This document shows positions 24,994 through 33,240 of a DNA stretch of 45,408 nucleotides, one piece after another; the first letter of the stretch is position 1, and every line of letters begins with the position of its first letter. Origin of the DNA: an uncultured Gammaproteobacteria bacterium. GTDB lineage: Bacteria; Pseudomonadota; Gammaproteobacteria; SZUA-229. Location of the stretch: the NCBI GenBank assembly GCA_937998645.1, contig CALLCZ010000080.1:1-45408 (forward strand), in the 5' to 3' direction. The translations under genes and the position numbers were made by a program. A model generated the notes under the pieces. That model had not been told where the DNA came from. It made no database searches and was given only the letters and a program-made list of their open reading frames with translations.

Positions 24994-27906
24994 TTAAGCC
25001 TTGGTGATTCGGCACAGGCTGCATTTCGATTCCTGCATCTGTGTCACTGAGTCATAACCGTAGGACATTGCCGTATTGGCCGCTTCGCCCAGCACATAGG
25101 GGTCTGCCCCTTCCGGGTATTTGTGCCGGAGGTCCTTGCCTTCCAGGTGACCGCCGAAGTGGAACGGCATGAACGCAACGCCGGGGGCCACTCGCCGGGT
25201 TACCAGCGCCTTGACCTTGACCCTGGCACCTTCAGCACCTTCCACCCAGACATCCTGACCGTCTTTTACACCGGTGTTATTCGCATCACGCGGATTCATT
25301 TCCACGAACATGTGTTGCTGCAGTTCCGCCAGCCATGGATTCGAGCGGCTCTCATCACCGCCGCCTTCATATTCAACCAGACGCCCGGATGTCAGGATGA
25401 TCGGGTAATCCCCTGAGTAATCCCTGGCCTGGATGGAACCATAGCGTGTCGGCAGCCGCCAGAACGACTTGCGGTCCTCGTACGTGGGATATTTTTCGAC
25501 CAGGTCGCGGCGGCTGGTGTACAGGGGCTCACGATGTATCGGTACCGGATCAGGGAAGGTCCACACCACCGCGCGCGCTTTCGCATTGCCGAAGGGCGCA
25601 CAACCGTGCTTGATGGCGACACGCTGTATTCCGCCCGACAGATCCGTTTTCCAGTTCTTGCCCTCGGCTGCCTGTTTTTCTTCGGCGGTCAGATCATCCC
25701 ACCAGCCCAGCTTCTTCAACACCTTGTCACTGAACTCGGGGTAGCCATCCTTGATCTCGGAGCCCCTGGAGTAGGAATTTTCCGCCAGCAGGTTGACGCC
25801 ATTGCGTTCGACACCAAACCTGGCCCGGAAGGTCAGACCGCCATCGGCCACATTTTTGCTGGTATCGTACAGGTTCGGCGTTCCCGGATGATTCATTTCC
25901 GGGTTGCCCCAGCAGGGCCAGGGCATGCCGTAGTACTCACCATCACAGGGACCGCCTTCGGCCTTCAGCGTGGTGAAGTCAAACGTACCCCAGTTCTGCT
26001 GCTGCAATTTCATACGTTCCGGGCTTTGTCCGGTATAACCGATGGTCCACATGCCGCGATTGAACTCGCGGGTGATGTCTTCGACCACGGGTTCATCATT
26101 TTTGACTTCAATATGCCTGGTCAACTGGTCGGCGATACCGAGTTTTTTCGCCAGCTTGTACATGATGGTATGGTCAGGCAGGGATTCGAACAGCGGTTCG
26201 ATAACCTGGTCGCGCCATTGCAGCGAACGGTTCGTTGCGGTCGCGGAGCCATAGGTCTCAAACTGCGTCGAAGCCGGAAGAAGGTAGACGCCGTCCTTGC
26301 GGTCATGCATCACCGCCGACACCGTTGGATACGGATCGACGACGACGAGCATATCGAGCTTCTCCATGGCCTTTTTCATTTCGAGGCCACGGGTCTGGCT
26401 GTTGGGCGAATGCCCCCAGAAAATCATCGCACGCACATTATCTTTCTGAGCGATGTTTGCCTTGTCTTCGAGCACGCCGTCGATCCAGCGTGACACCGGG
26501 ATACCCTTGGTATTCATCACCGGTACATCCTTGTCCTTGCTCTGTTCATAGCTGCCCGGGTCGAAGCGGCTCTTGACCCACTCGACATCGAGGTCCCAGA
26601 CACCAGCCCAGTGTTTCCACGCGCCGTCACTGAGTCCGTAGTAACCTGGCAGCGTATTGGCCAGCACGCCCAGGTCTGTTGCGCCCTGAACATTGTCGTG
26701 ACCGCGGAAGATGTTGGTGCCACCACCGGCTACGCCCATATTACCGAGTGCCAGCTGGAATACGCAGTAGGCACGCGTGTTGTTGTTGCCGATGGTGTGC
26801 TGGGTGCCGCCCATGCACCAGATGAAGGTACCCGGTCGGTGCTCGGCCATGGTTTTGGCCGCGGCATACACTTCTTTCTCCGGCACGCCGGTGACGCGTT
26901 CGACTTCTTCGGGATTCCATTTCGCAACTTCTTTCTTGATCTCGTCCATGCCGTAAACACGCTGGCGGATGAACTCCTTGTCTTCCCAGCCGTTCTTGAA
27001 AATATGGTGCAGCATGCCCCAGACGATCGGCACATCGGTGCCCGGACGGATGCGGACAAACTGGCTGGCATGGGTCGCGGTACGGGTGAAGCGCGGGTCG
27101 ATCACGATCAGCGGCGCATTGTTCTCTTCCTTGGCCTTGAAGATATGCAGCAATGACACCGGGTGCGCCTCCGCGGGATTGCCGCCTACCAGCATGATGG
27201 CTTTGGAATTGTGGATGTCGTTCAAGGAGTTGGTCATTGCACCGTAACCCCAGGTATTGGCTACCCCGGCCACGGTGGTCGAGTGACAGATACGCGCCTG
27301 GTGATCGACGTTGTTGGTGCCCCACATTGCAGCGAACTTGCGGAACAGGTAGGCCTGTTCGTTGCTGTGCTTGGCCGAACCCAGCAGGTATACCGAATCG
27401 GGACTGGATTGTTCACGGATTTCCAGCAGCTTGTCACCGACCTCGTTGATCGCCTGATCCCAGGACAATTTCTTCCATTTACCGTCAACCAGTTTCATCG
27501 GGTATTTCAGGCGACGTTCGCCGTGACCGTGTTCGCGTACCGATGCACCCTTGGCACAATGCGCGCCCAGGTTGAAGGGATTATCGAACGCCGGTTCCTG
27601 TCCGGTCCAGACACCGTTCTGAACTTCAGCGATGATGCCGCAACCGACTGAACAGTGGGTGCAGACCGTCTTTATCTCTTTCACGGCACCGCTACCCGAT
27701 GCAGCCGTGGCGTTTGCTTTCTTCATCATCGACGGTGAAAACATCGTCGTTAACGCTGCACCGCCGGCGACCAGACTGGAATTGTGCAGAAACTCACGGC
27801 GCGTCATGCTCGATCCAGCAGAAGCATCCAACGTCGTGTTGTCTTGCAGCATTGAGTTCTCAGTCCCGGGAGCAATAACCTGATCTGATTTCTTGATAAG
27901 CTTCAT
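24994..27906 (-). CDS. fdhA: periplasmic formate dehydrogenase catalytic subunit, Mo/W-bisMGD, cysteine type
   Basis: A 970-residue catalytic subunit oxidising formate to CO2. After a 33-residue leader comes a Tat motif, TRREFL (R36-R37), and a hydrophobic stretch. The [4Fe-4S] ligands are C82, C85, C89 and C117 (VCTHCSVGCG; GAHCAKG). The metal ligand is C207 in ARICHST with catalytic H208; E. coli FdnG has selenocysteine here, so no selenium is needed. Further DMSO-reductase-family blocks include MLVGGNPAEAHPV, VIDPRFTRTATHA and FIWCMGGTQHTIGNNNTRA. GGGGAT precedes the ATG. Neighbouring torD-like, fdhD, mob/moe and tup genes provide maturation and metal. Whether Mo or W is bound cannot be read from the sequence. 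Confidence 0.96.
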   Translation of the reverse strand: MKLIKKSDQVIAPGTENSMLQDNTTLDASAGSSMTRREFLHNSSLVAGGAALTTMFSPSMMKKANATAASGSGAVKEIKTVCTHCSVGCGIIAEVQNGVWTGQEPAFDNPFNLGAHCAKGASVREHGHGERRLKYPMKLVDGKWKKLSWDQAINEVGDKLLEIREQSSPDSVYLLGSAKHSNEQAYLFRKFAAMWGTNNVDHQARICHSTTVAGVANTWGYGAMTNSLNDIHNSKAIMLVGGNPAEAHPVSLLHIFKAKEENNAPLIVIDPRFTRTATHASQFVRIRPGTDVPIVWGMLHHIFKNGWEDKEFIRQRVYGMDEIKKEVAKWNPEEVERVTGVPEKEVYAAAKTMAEHRPGTFIWCMGGTQHTIGNNNTRAYCVFQLALGNMGVAGGGTNIFRGHDNVQGATDLGVLANTLPGYYGLSDGAWKHWAGVWDLDVEWVKSRFDPGSYEQSKDKDVPVMNTKGIPVSRWIDGVLEDKANIAQKDNVRAMIFWGHSPNSQTRGLEMKKAMEKLDMLVVVDPYPTVSAVMHDRKDGVYLLPASTQFETYGSATATNRSLQWRDQVIEPLFESLPDHTIMYKLAKKLGIADQLTRHIEVKNDEPVVEDITREFNRGMWTIGYTGQSPERMKLQQQNWGTFDFTTLKAEGGPCDGEYYGMPWPCWGNPEMNHPGTPNLYDTSKNVADGGLTFRARFGVERNGVNLLAENSYSRGSEIKDGYPEFSDKVLKKLGWWDDLTAEEKQAAEGKNWKTDLSGGIQRVAIKHGCAPFGNAKARAVVWTFPDPVPIHREPLYTSRRDLVEKYPTYEDRKSFWRLPTRYGSIQARDYSGDYPIILTSGRLVEYEGGGDESRSNPWLAELQQHMFVEMNPRDANNTGVKDGQDVWVEGAEGARVKVKALVTRRVAPGVAFMPFHFGGHLEGKDLRHKYPEGADPYVLGEAANTAMSYGYDSVTQMQESKCSLCRITKA

Positions 27907-27933
27907 AGTTCTATCCCCTGCACGCCTGCATGA

Positions 27934-28146
27934 TCAGACAGCAGCGCTCTTGTAGTAATCGGCAATATGTTTAGTCAGCCTGTAACCTTCCTTTTTGTCG
28001 GCTTCGACACCTGCATCGGTCTCGGCGATACCGGCCAGCGATGATCCCGCGATCGTTGAGGCTGCGGCGACACCGGTCGCTGCGACGATTGAACCTCGCA
28101 AAAATTTACGACGTTGTGAATCGGGTAAGTGTGATCTTTTACTCAT
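27934..28146 (-). CDS. small Tat-signal protein of formate dehydrogenase loci
   Basis: A 70-residue protein with a twin-arginine motif (SQRRKFLRGS) and a hydrophobic segment (AATGVAAASTIAGSSLAG), then a short tail ending KKEGYRLTKHIADYYKSAAV. Small proteins with this build occur regularly just upstream of fdhA in such loci (formate dehydrogenase region Tat target). Their role is not established; they may be assembly partners or additional periplasmic subunits. A TTG at 28152 is possible, but the ATG at 28146 has GAGGG nine bases upstream. It lies between the torD-like gene and fdhA. Confidence 0.87.
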   Translation of the reverse strand: MSKRSHLPDSQRRKFLRGSIVAATGVAAASTIAGSSLAGIAETDAGVEADKKEGYRLTKHIADYYKSAAV

Positions 28147-28197
28147 GTTCAAAACCCTCTGTTGATTGATGCATCGTCTGTATGCATCTGCAATCGA

Positions 28198-28878
28198 CTA
28201 AACACCCATTGCCAGATACTGTTTGTCAAAATCGAAAAACGCCTTGCCGAATCTTGCGACCGAGCGATAAAAAACGGCTGATTTCGCCTCGCCCAGGTCC
28301 CTGAAAAACGTTCCAAACCAGGATGCGATGTGCCTGTCGAAAAACAGTCTCTGCTGTTCCAGACTGTGACCGTCATTGATCATCAGGGCCATCACCTCGC
28401 ATAGTGCAGCAACGTGGTCCTCCGGTTCCCTGGTCCCGTCACTGCGTTGATAACCGATAGCCGCCAGGTCATCACGCAGCACACCCAGTGGCTTCTCCAT
28501 CAAAAACCCGGTGAGATACCAGGAACCATATGGCACCAGCTCACCACGTCCGATGCCGATGAACAGCGCATGAAATTCGTCGTCCAGTTCGAGCGGTCTG
28601 GCTGCTCGCGCTGAAAGCCCGAGCATTGACATCGCCACCGCGAATTCATCCTTGTCCTCGATCACGTCTGCCAGACCGGTCACCCTGTTCAGCACCTCCT
28701 GTTCGGGTGGATTTCTCAGCAGTGCTGCCAGCATGCTATAGGCAACGGCACGGTACTGATTCTCTGTTGCCTGGTCCCGGTCCCCCGTTTCCCCCCTTCC
28801 CCGTTGATTGCTGAATTTCGGGGCATCATCCCGAACACGATCAACAATCCCGGATGGTGTTTGTGTCTGCATGCTCAT
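28198..28878 (-). CDS. TorD/DmsD-family redox-enzyme maturation chaperone
   Basis: An all-alpha cytosolic chaperone of about 226 residues. The family signature is FHALFIGIGRGELVPYGSWYLTGFLMEKPL, with the later EPEDHVAALCEVMALM and WFGTFFRDL. Such proteins bind the Tat signal of a molybdoenzyme and hold it until cofactor insertion; the client here should be FdhA. Frames starting at 28908 (TTG) or 28902 (ATG) are open. However, a sigma-54 promoter occupies 28904-28919 with a predicted transcript start near 28893, so I chose the ATG at 28878. ATG 28872 is a possible alternative. No strong ribosome site is visible. Confidence 0.88.
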   Translation of the reverse strand: MSMQTQTPSGIVDRVRDDAPKFSNQRGRGETGDRDQATENQYRAVAYSMLAALLRNPPEQEVLNRVTGLADVIEDKDEFAVAMSMLGLSARAARPLELDDEFHALFIGIGRGELVPYGSWYLTGFLMEKPLGVLRDDLAAIGYQRSDGTREPEDHVAALCEVMALMINDGHSLEQQRLFFDRHIASWFGTFFRDLGEAKSAVFYRSVARFGKAFFDFDKQYLAMGV

Positions 28879-28903
28879 CGTTTCGTTGCATTTACTTTTC
28901 ATA

Positions 28904-28919
28904 TGCAAGCACCAGGCCA
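28904..28919 (-). promoter_or_regulatory. sigma-54 promoter upstream of the torD-like gene
   Basis: Minus strand TGGCCTGGTGCTTGCA has GG and GC separated by exactly 10 bases and matches 10 of 12 defined positions of TGGCACG-N4-TTGCW. The predicted start of transcription is near 28893. It would give torD, the Tat protein and fdhABC their own transcript inside the locus. Confidence 0.65.
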
Positions 28920-28969
28920 GTTACTGATGGACAAAAATGACAAAAACGGCAAATTATTCATAAACGATT

Positions 28970-29017
28970 ACCCAAAATGATCTATTAGCTAGCACTTTTC
29001 GTGATACCCGAATTGTC
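28970..29017. promoter_or_regulatory. candidate enhancer sites for the torD/fdh promoter
   Basis: CCCGAATTGTC (29007-29017) matches CCCAAATTGTC upstream of tupA at 10 of 11 positions. CCCAAAATGAT (28971-28981 region, preceded by ATTA as at tupA) is a weaker copy. They lie about 60-110 bp upstream of the sigma-54 promoter, a normal distance for an NtrC-type activator. Confidence 0.45.
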
Positions 29018-29056
29018 TGCTGGTCTGTAATGACCCTGTTTATCCGTCATGCGCAT

Positions 29057-30664
29057 TCAGGCGGTACGCATCGCATCCTGGTCCTGTACCACATCGATCA
29101 CGCGACAGTCTTCACACATCATCAGGCGTTGTATCGCACGCTCCGACTGGAACATGTGATGCCCGGCGAGTTTTTTCGTCATGTTGTCGATAATGGATCG
29201 GGTTGCAAAAGCCTTGCCGCATCGGATACAGCAAAAAGGCTCTTCCTCGTGGAGCACGACCATCGCACGACGCTGTTCGGCGTCAGCGACCAGTCTTGGC
29301 TCCAGGTTTATTGCATGCTCAGGACAGGCCGCAGCGCAGATACCACACTGCACACAGTTGATTTCGTAAAACTCGAGCTTTGGTATCTCGTTGCCTGCAC
29401 TCAGTGCTTTCGATGGGCACACCGAGGTGCAGCCCATGCACAGCGTGCATGCATTCGCGTCGACATTGATACGACCAAACGGTGACTGAGCCGGCAGCGG
29501 TATCAATTCACGCGCAGCACTGCTCTGCTGATACAAATGATCAATCGCCTGCAGCAGGGTTCGGCGCTTCTCCGTCGAGCCAGCGAAGCTGGCCACTGTT
29601 TGCAGGTTTAATGGACTTGCCGTATCACAGTTCAGCGCAAGTGATTCGTTATCGACAATCCGGATTGCATTGTGCTGATAGCCCAGTCCCTGCAATATGC
29701 TGTCTGCCGTGTCGACCTGCAGCCTGATAAAACCTGCGACGCTGTCCGGCATCGCGCCTGCGTCCACCAGTAATACCGCATTAGCGCCATAAGCCAGTGC
29801 AGACAGCCACACATCCATACCGGTACTGGCAAGCTCCTCGACAACGACAACAAGCAGGTTGTCCGGCCTGTTCTCCAGCCTGTCGGCCTCGGCCTGGGCG
29901 ACAAACGCAACCACGGCATTGCTGCCTCCAGCCCCGGCATAGCTGCTCAGCAGCGTGCGCAGCGTATGCAGGGTATCCGTTACTGTCGGATAAACATATC
30001 GAATCGCACCTGTCGGGCATACGCTGGCGCAAACGCCTCCGCCCTGACACAGGTGCGGATCAACCTCGACGGACTCGATCAGAGAGCTGATCGCTTCCGC
30101 AGGACAGGCATCGATACACAGACTGCAGCCTGCGATGCCGGAGCGCCCGTGTGCACAGATTGCCGCATCATAGGAGAAGTATTTGGGCTTCTCGAAAGTG
30201 CCGGTCAGGTCTTTCAGCGCCTGCTCGACTTCGGTCAGGTAAGGCTCTTCCGCAATCGAGGTCAGGTATCCCGGCGGTTTTAACGGCATGGCCAGCAGTG
30301 GCACTTCGCTCAGGTCAAGAATCATATCGACCTGCAGCGACTCACAATTCGGCCGCCCTTCTTCACCGAGTACAATATTGAAATTACCCAGATAGCCTTC
30401 AATTCTGATCGGCCGGTTACCCAACGGTATCGTGGGCACACCGGGCTCAACCGCACCCTGTGTCAGGATCACCTGTGCAGTCAGATTACCCGCCAGACGT
30501 GTAGCAAAATCCTGTGCATCGATGCCGCCGATGACTACGACCCTGCCGCGCGAGCTGTACTGAATCAGGCTGGTCGGTTCCGTCGCAAGCCGCTCGACAG
30601 CCGACATCGCAGCCGCGTTTGCAGCGGCATTCATGTTTTTCACCGGTGGTACCGTATTACTCAT
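29057..30664 (-). CDS. 4Fe-4S polyferredoxin of the formate dehydrogenase locus
   Basis: A 535-residue soluble protein. The N-terminal third has a Rossmann-like stretch (RGRVVVIGGIDAQDFATRLAG) and no clusters. Four ferredoxin-type motifs follow: CSLCIDACPAEAI, CQGGGVCASVCPTG, CTLCMGCTSVCPSKA and CVQCGICAAACPEHAI. The tail has extra paired cysteines (CCIRCGKAF, CEDCR). Proteins of this kind accompany DUF3305/DUF3306 genes in formate dehydrogenase loci of many proteobacteria, and a role in electron transfer or assembly is presumed. It overlaps the DUF3306 gene by 8 bp. Confidence 0.88.
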   Translation of the reverse strand: MSNTVPPVKNMNAAANAAAMSAVERLATEPTSLIQYSSRGRVVVIGGIDAQDFATRLAGNLTAQVILTQGAVEPGVPTIPLGNRPIRIEGYLGNFNIVLGEEGRPNCESLQVDMILDLSEVPLLAMPLKPPGYLTSIAEEPYLTEVEQALKDLTGTFEKPKYFSYDAAICAHGRSGIAGCSLCIDACPAEAISSLIESVEVDPHLCQGGGVCASVCPTGAIRYVYPTVTDTLHTLRTLLSSYAGAGGSNAVVAFVAQAEADRLENRPDNLLVVVVEELASTGMDVWLSALAYGANAVLLVDAGAMPDSVAGFIRLQVDTADSILQGLGYQHNAIRIVDNESLALNCDTASPLNLQTVASFAGSTEKRRTLLQAIDHLYQQSSAARELIPLPAQSPFGRINVDANACTLCMGCTSVCPSKALSAGNEIPKLEFYEINCVQCGICAAACPEHAINLEPRLVADAEQRRAMVVLHEEEPFCCIRCGKAFATRSIIDNMTKKLAGHHMFQSERAIQRLMMCEDCRVIDVVQDQDAMRTA

Positions 30665-31310
30665 CGCCCTTGCTCCCTCCAGTTACTGATTCTTTTCGCT
30701 CATCACCATTGTCTTCAACGGCGACATCCGACGCGTCTTCACGGAACGGATCTTCGACCTCATCGTTCCCTGCTGGTGTGGTGATACCGTCGCCCTGATA
30801 CTCGACCGATTCCTGCCGGGCGTTCTCGACATCTTCCAGCGATGCGTCGTCAGCCTGTTGTTCTTCATCCTGCAACAGCTGCTCTGCCCTGCACCGCGCC
30901 TCCATTTCCATCTGGTGGTGCATGTCCGAAGTCACGATGTCACCGAGCTTTTCGAACTGTGTGAAGTCATCATCATATTCGTCCAGTCCGTCCCTGATAT
31001 TGAAAACTTCACTGTGAAACAGTTTGCGCAGGGCCAGCTTGCGCAGTTTTTCACTGACACCGGGTGACATGAAATCAGAGAAAACAGAATCAAATCTCAG
31101 GCTGTCGATGTCCGGCATGTCGGCATCGGTCAATACCTGGTTGTTACCTGTTTTATCGGACTCGCTGGCAGCATCGCCGCTAATGGCCTGACGATCTTCG
31201 GTTTCTTGCGACGCCTGAGTGGCCTCGTGCTTGAGCCGCGACCAGCGTGATACAAAATCGGTCTCTGCCTGGCCCTCGTGGCTAAACCTCGAAGTTTTTG
31301 ACTGGCTCAT
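30657..31310 (-). CDS. DUF3306 protein
   Basis: A 217-residue, strongly acidic, low-complexity protein. The recognisable core is FSHEGQAETDFVSRWSRLKHEA near the N-terminus (the FLxRWSRxK hallmark of DUF3306). A middle segment follows: DADMPDIDSLRFDSVFSDFM and SPGVSEKLRKLALRKLFHSEVFNIRDGLDEYDDDFT. The tail is rich in Asp, Glu and Ser and probably disordered. There is no signal or membrane segment. It is coupled to the polyferredoxin gene by an 8-bp overlap and starts 5 bp after DUF3305. The function is unknown, and constant association with formate dehydrogenase genes suggests a maturation role. Confidence 0.88.
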   Translation of the reverse strand: MSQSKTSRFSHEGQAETDFVSRWSRLKHEATQASQETEDRQAISGDAASESDKTGNNQVLTDADMPDIDSLRFDSVFSDFMSPGVSEKLRKLALRKLFHSEVFNIRDGLDEYDDDFTQFEKLGDIVTSDMHHQMEMEARCRAEQLLQDEEQQADDASLEDVENARQESVEYQGDGITTPAGNDEVEDPFREDASDVAVEDNGDERKESVTGGSKGDE

Positions 31311-31315
31311 TTAAT

Positions 31316-31837
31316 TCAGTGACCTGTGTTGCCAGACTTCCAGTTCTTGCGTTTACGTTTCTTTAATTGCTGGGGGCAATAGTGCGTGAGAACGAATGAC
31401 TCGATCCATCGATACATCTCGGCAGGTATATCGACTGCGAAGACCGTATCGTCGCCTTCCAGATAGGCATGCGCTTCATCAAAGCTGAGGCTGACCAGAA
31501 ACGGTTCAGGCTCTTCTTCAGCGTCATCCTGTCGCAGCATGATGTAACACTGCGGTGTCGGCGACATCAGGTTATGGTAATAACTGTCGCATTCATCGAT
31601 GTACAGCCTGACATCGAATCCAGAGTGGTAGTGCAGCTGAATATCGCCATCGATGCTGTCGACACGGGCCTCGCCCTGATGATCCTGTGACGCTCCGACG
31701 GTAATGCCGACCGCACTCCATACATAATCGATCCACTGGCTGGCCTGTGCAGGGCGCCGCTCCATAATCACGGTCACAGGAAACCGATCGGGTATCGACA
31801 GGTTCTGCACGAGGGCATCTGATTCAGTTTGCTTCAT
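31316..31837 (-). CDS. DUF3305 protein, first gene of the formate dehydrogenase locus
   Basis: A 173-residue protein. The hallmark is FPVTVIMERRPAQASQWIDYVWSAVGI near residues 19-45, followed by the beta-rich LHYHSGFDVRLYIDECDSYYHNL and PQCYIMLRQDD. The C-terminal tail is highly basic (PQQLKKRKRKNWKSG). Its function is not known, but with DUF3306 and the polyferredoxin it forms a conserved block before formate dehydrogenase genes. It is transcribed from a sigma-54-type promoter whose predicted start is about 26 bases upstream of the ATG. No clear ribosome site is present in that short leader. Confidence 0.88.
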   Translation of the reverse strand: MKQTESDALVQNLSIPDRFPVTVIMERRPAQASQWIDYVWSAVGITVGASQDHQGEARVDSIDGDIQLHYHSGFDVRLYIDECDSYYHNLMSPTPQCYIMLRQDDAEEEPEPFLVSLSFDEAHAYLEGDDTVFAVDIPAEMYRWIESFVLTHYCPQQLKKRKRKNWKSGNTGH

Positions 31838-31873
31838 AAACGCAGGATTGAGTTATTTATCAATCCTTTATCA

Positions 31874-31889
31874 AGCAAGTTATGTACCA
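31874..31889 (-). promoter_or_regulatory. sigma-54 promoter for the DUF3305-led operon
   Basis: Minus strand TGGTACATAACTTGCT has GG-N10-GC spacing and matches 10 of 12 defined consensus positions. The predicted transcription start is near 31863, 26 bases before the DUF3305 ATG. It faces away from the moaA sigma-54 promoter, and both can share the enhancer sites between them. Confidence 0.7.
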
Positions 31890-31975
31890 GTTTGTATTTG
31901 TATAAAAAGACTTATCCAACTTGATGATAAACAACAATATTTGACATTAACCGAACAGCGCCAATATCGAGTTGC

Positions 31976-32018
31976 GACAATTTGTCCGTTTGTGTGCAGG
32001 CGACAGAGACAAATTACC
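31976..32018. promoter_or_regulatory. shared enhancer sites between fdh and moaA operons
   Basis: GACAATTTGTC (31976-31986) is an 11-bp near-perfect palindrome and occurs identically upstream of tupA (40607). A second copy, GACAAATTACC (32008-32018), matches the reverse orientation at 9 of 11. Their centres are 32 bp apart, close to three helical turns. They lie about 90-145 bp upstream of the minus promoter and about 120-165 bp upstream of the plus promoter. Confidence 0.6.
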
Positions 32019-32138
32019 CCAGGCGGGTTTGCTGAAAACCCGACCAGGCCAGTGTATAAACAGCGCGCACTGCTTTAGAACACCACAGCATAAGGATTTG
32101 GAGAATCGCGCCGTTCGATTACATTCCTCGAACAAAGT

Positions 32139-32154
32139 AGGAACGGATCTTGCT
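32139..32154 (+). promoter_or_regulatory. sigma-54 promoter for the moaA operon
   Basis: AGGAACGGATCTTGCT has GG-N10-GC spacing and matches 10 of 12 defined positions. The predicted start near 32165 is 27 bases before the moaA ATG. It excludes the upstream in-frame TTG at 32150 as a start codon on this transcript. Confidence 0.7.
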
Positions 32155-32191
32155 ACACATTACATGGCGATTAAAAAACCGAGGTCCGTGG

Positions 32192-33235
32192 ATGCAGACT
32201 ACAAACAACCCGTTCTCAACACCACACAGCCAGGTCAGCGACACACGACCCGGCCTGGTTGATCGCTTTGGAAGAAGCGTCAGTTACCTGAGAATATCAG
32301 TAACGGACCGTTGTGACCTGAGATGTGTGTATTGCATGTCAGAAAACATGCAGTTCGTACCGCGTTCACAGTTACTGACGCTGGAAGAAATTGTTCGCGT
32401 CGCAAAGACCTTCGTCGCACTGGGCGTGAACAGGATTCGCATCACCGGTGGCGAACCGTTAACACGTAGTAATATCATGAAAGTCTTCAGGGAACTGGGA
32501 GAACTCGACGATCTGAAGGACTTGACCCTGACAACGAACGGAACCCAGTTAACAAAACACGCCCGTGCATTGCATGAAGCAGGCGTCAGCCGCATCAATA
32601 TCAGTCTTGATTCACTGCGGCCAGACCGCTTCAGGCGGATTACACGTGTTGGACAACTGGATAAAACGCTGGCCGGTATCGATGCGGCGCTGGACGCCGG
32701 CTTCAACAAGGTAAAGATCAATGCCGTGATGTTGAAGCACATCAACCACGACGAGGCTGTCGACCTGGTCGAATTTGCCCGACGCAGAGGACTGGATATC
32801 AGTTTTATCGAAGAAATGCCGCTGGGCCTGATCGACGATCATCTGCGCGTGGACACCTATTACTCCAGCAATAACATTCTTGCGGATCTGCGCCGTCGCT
32901 ATGAACTGATCGCTACCACGGAAAAAACCGGCGGGCCTGCCCGCTACTACCGCATGTCAGACAGCAACAGTCGTGTCGGTTTTATCTCGCCGCACAGCCA
33001 CAATTTCTGTGACAGCTGCAACCGTGTCAGGCTGACCGCCGAGGGCCTGTTGCTGTTGTGCCTGGGTCAGGAGCATTCTGTGGATTTAAGACGCGTGGTA
33101 CGCGCCAATCCTGCAGATGATGAAGCCTTGCGTAATGCCATTGTTCAATCAATGCAGCTCAAGCCCAAAGGTCACAACTTCGATTTAAATACACGGGAAG
33201 TCATCTTGAGACACATGAATGTTACAGGAGGTTAG
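32192..33235 (+). CDS. moaA: GTP 3',8-cyclase MoaA
   Basis: Radical-SAM enzyme for the first step of molybdopterin synthesis, converting GTP to 3',8-cyclo-GTP. The 347 residues carry the radical-SAM cluster C41-x3-C45-x2-C48 (CDLRCVYC) and the SAM-binding RITGGEPL. The C-terminal second cluster is FCDSCNRVRLT, with the last Cys in LLLCLGQ. The C-terminal Gly-Gly tail (NVTGG), which supports catalysis in this family, is intact. GAGG lies seven bases before the ATG at 32192. The stop codon is followed within a few bases by fdhD, so the cofactor-synthesis and formate-dehydrogenase-activation genes share one transcript. Confidence 0.95.
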   Translation: MQTTNNPFSTPHSQVSDTRPGLVDRFGRSVSYLRISVTDRCDLRCVYCMSENMQFVPRSQLLTLEEIVRVAKTFVALGVNRIRITGGEPLTRSNIMKVFRELGELDDLKDLTLTTNGTQLTKHARALHEAGVSRINISLDSLRPDRFRRITRVGQLDKTLAGIDAALDAGFNKVKINAVMLKHINHDEAVDLVEFARRRGLDISFIEEMPLGLIDDHLRVDTYYSSNNILADLRRRYELIATTEKTGGPARYYRMSDSNSRVGFISPHSHNFCDSCNRVRLTAEGLLLLCLGQEHSVDLRRVVRANPADDEALRNAIVQSMQLKPKGHNFDLNTREVILRHMNVTGG

Positions 33236-33240
33236 TGCTG

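Noticed and set aside
25534-26493. 319-codon frame antisense to fdhA
   Set aside because: fdhA is unambiguous on the other strand. Long antisense frames arise from its codon bias, and no domain is seen in this one.
31858-31870. IHF-like site TATCAATCCTTTA
   Set aside because: It matches the consensus but lies at the predicted DUF3305 transcript start, not between enhancer and promoter where IHF would bend DNA. It may be chance in AT-rich DNA.
31838-32191. Moco riboswitch before moaA
   Set aside because: The predicted sigma-54 transcript leader is only 27 bases, too short for one, and the region is better explained by enhancer sites.
32150-32191. Extended moaA start at TTG 32150
   Set aside because: It overlaps the -12 element of the sigma-54 promoter, and the ATG at 32192 has a good ribosome site and normal protein length.
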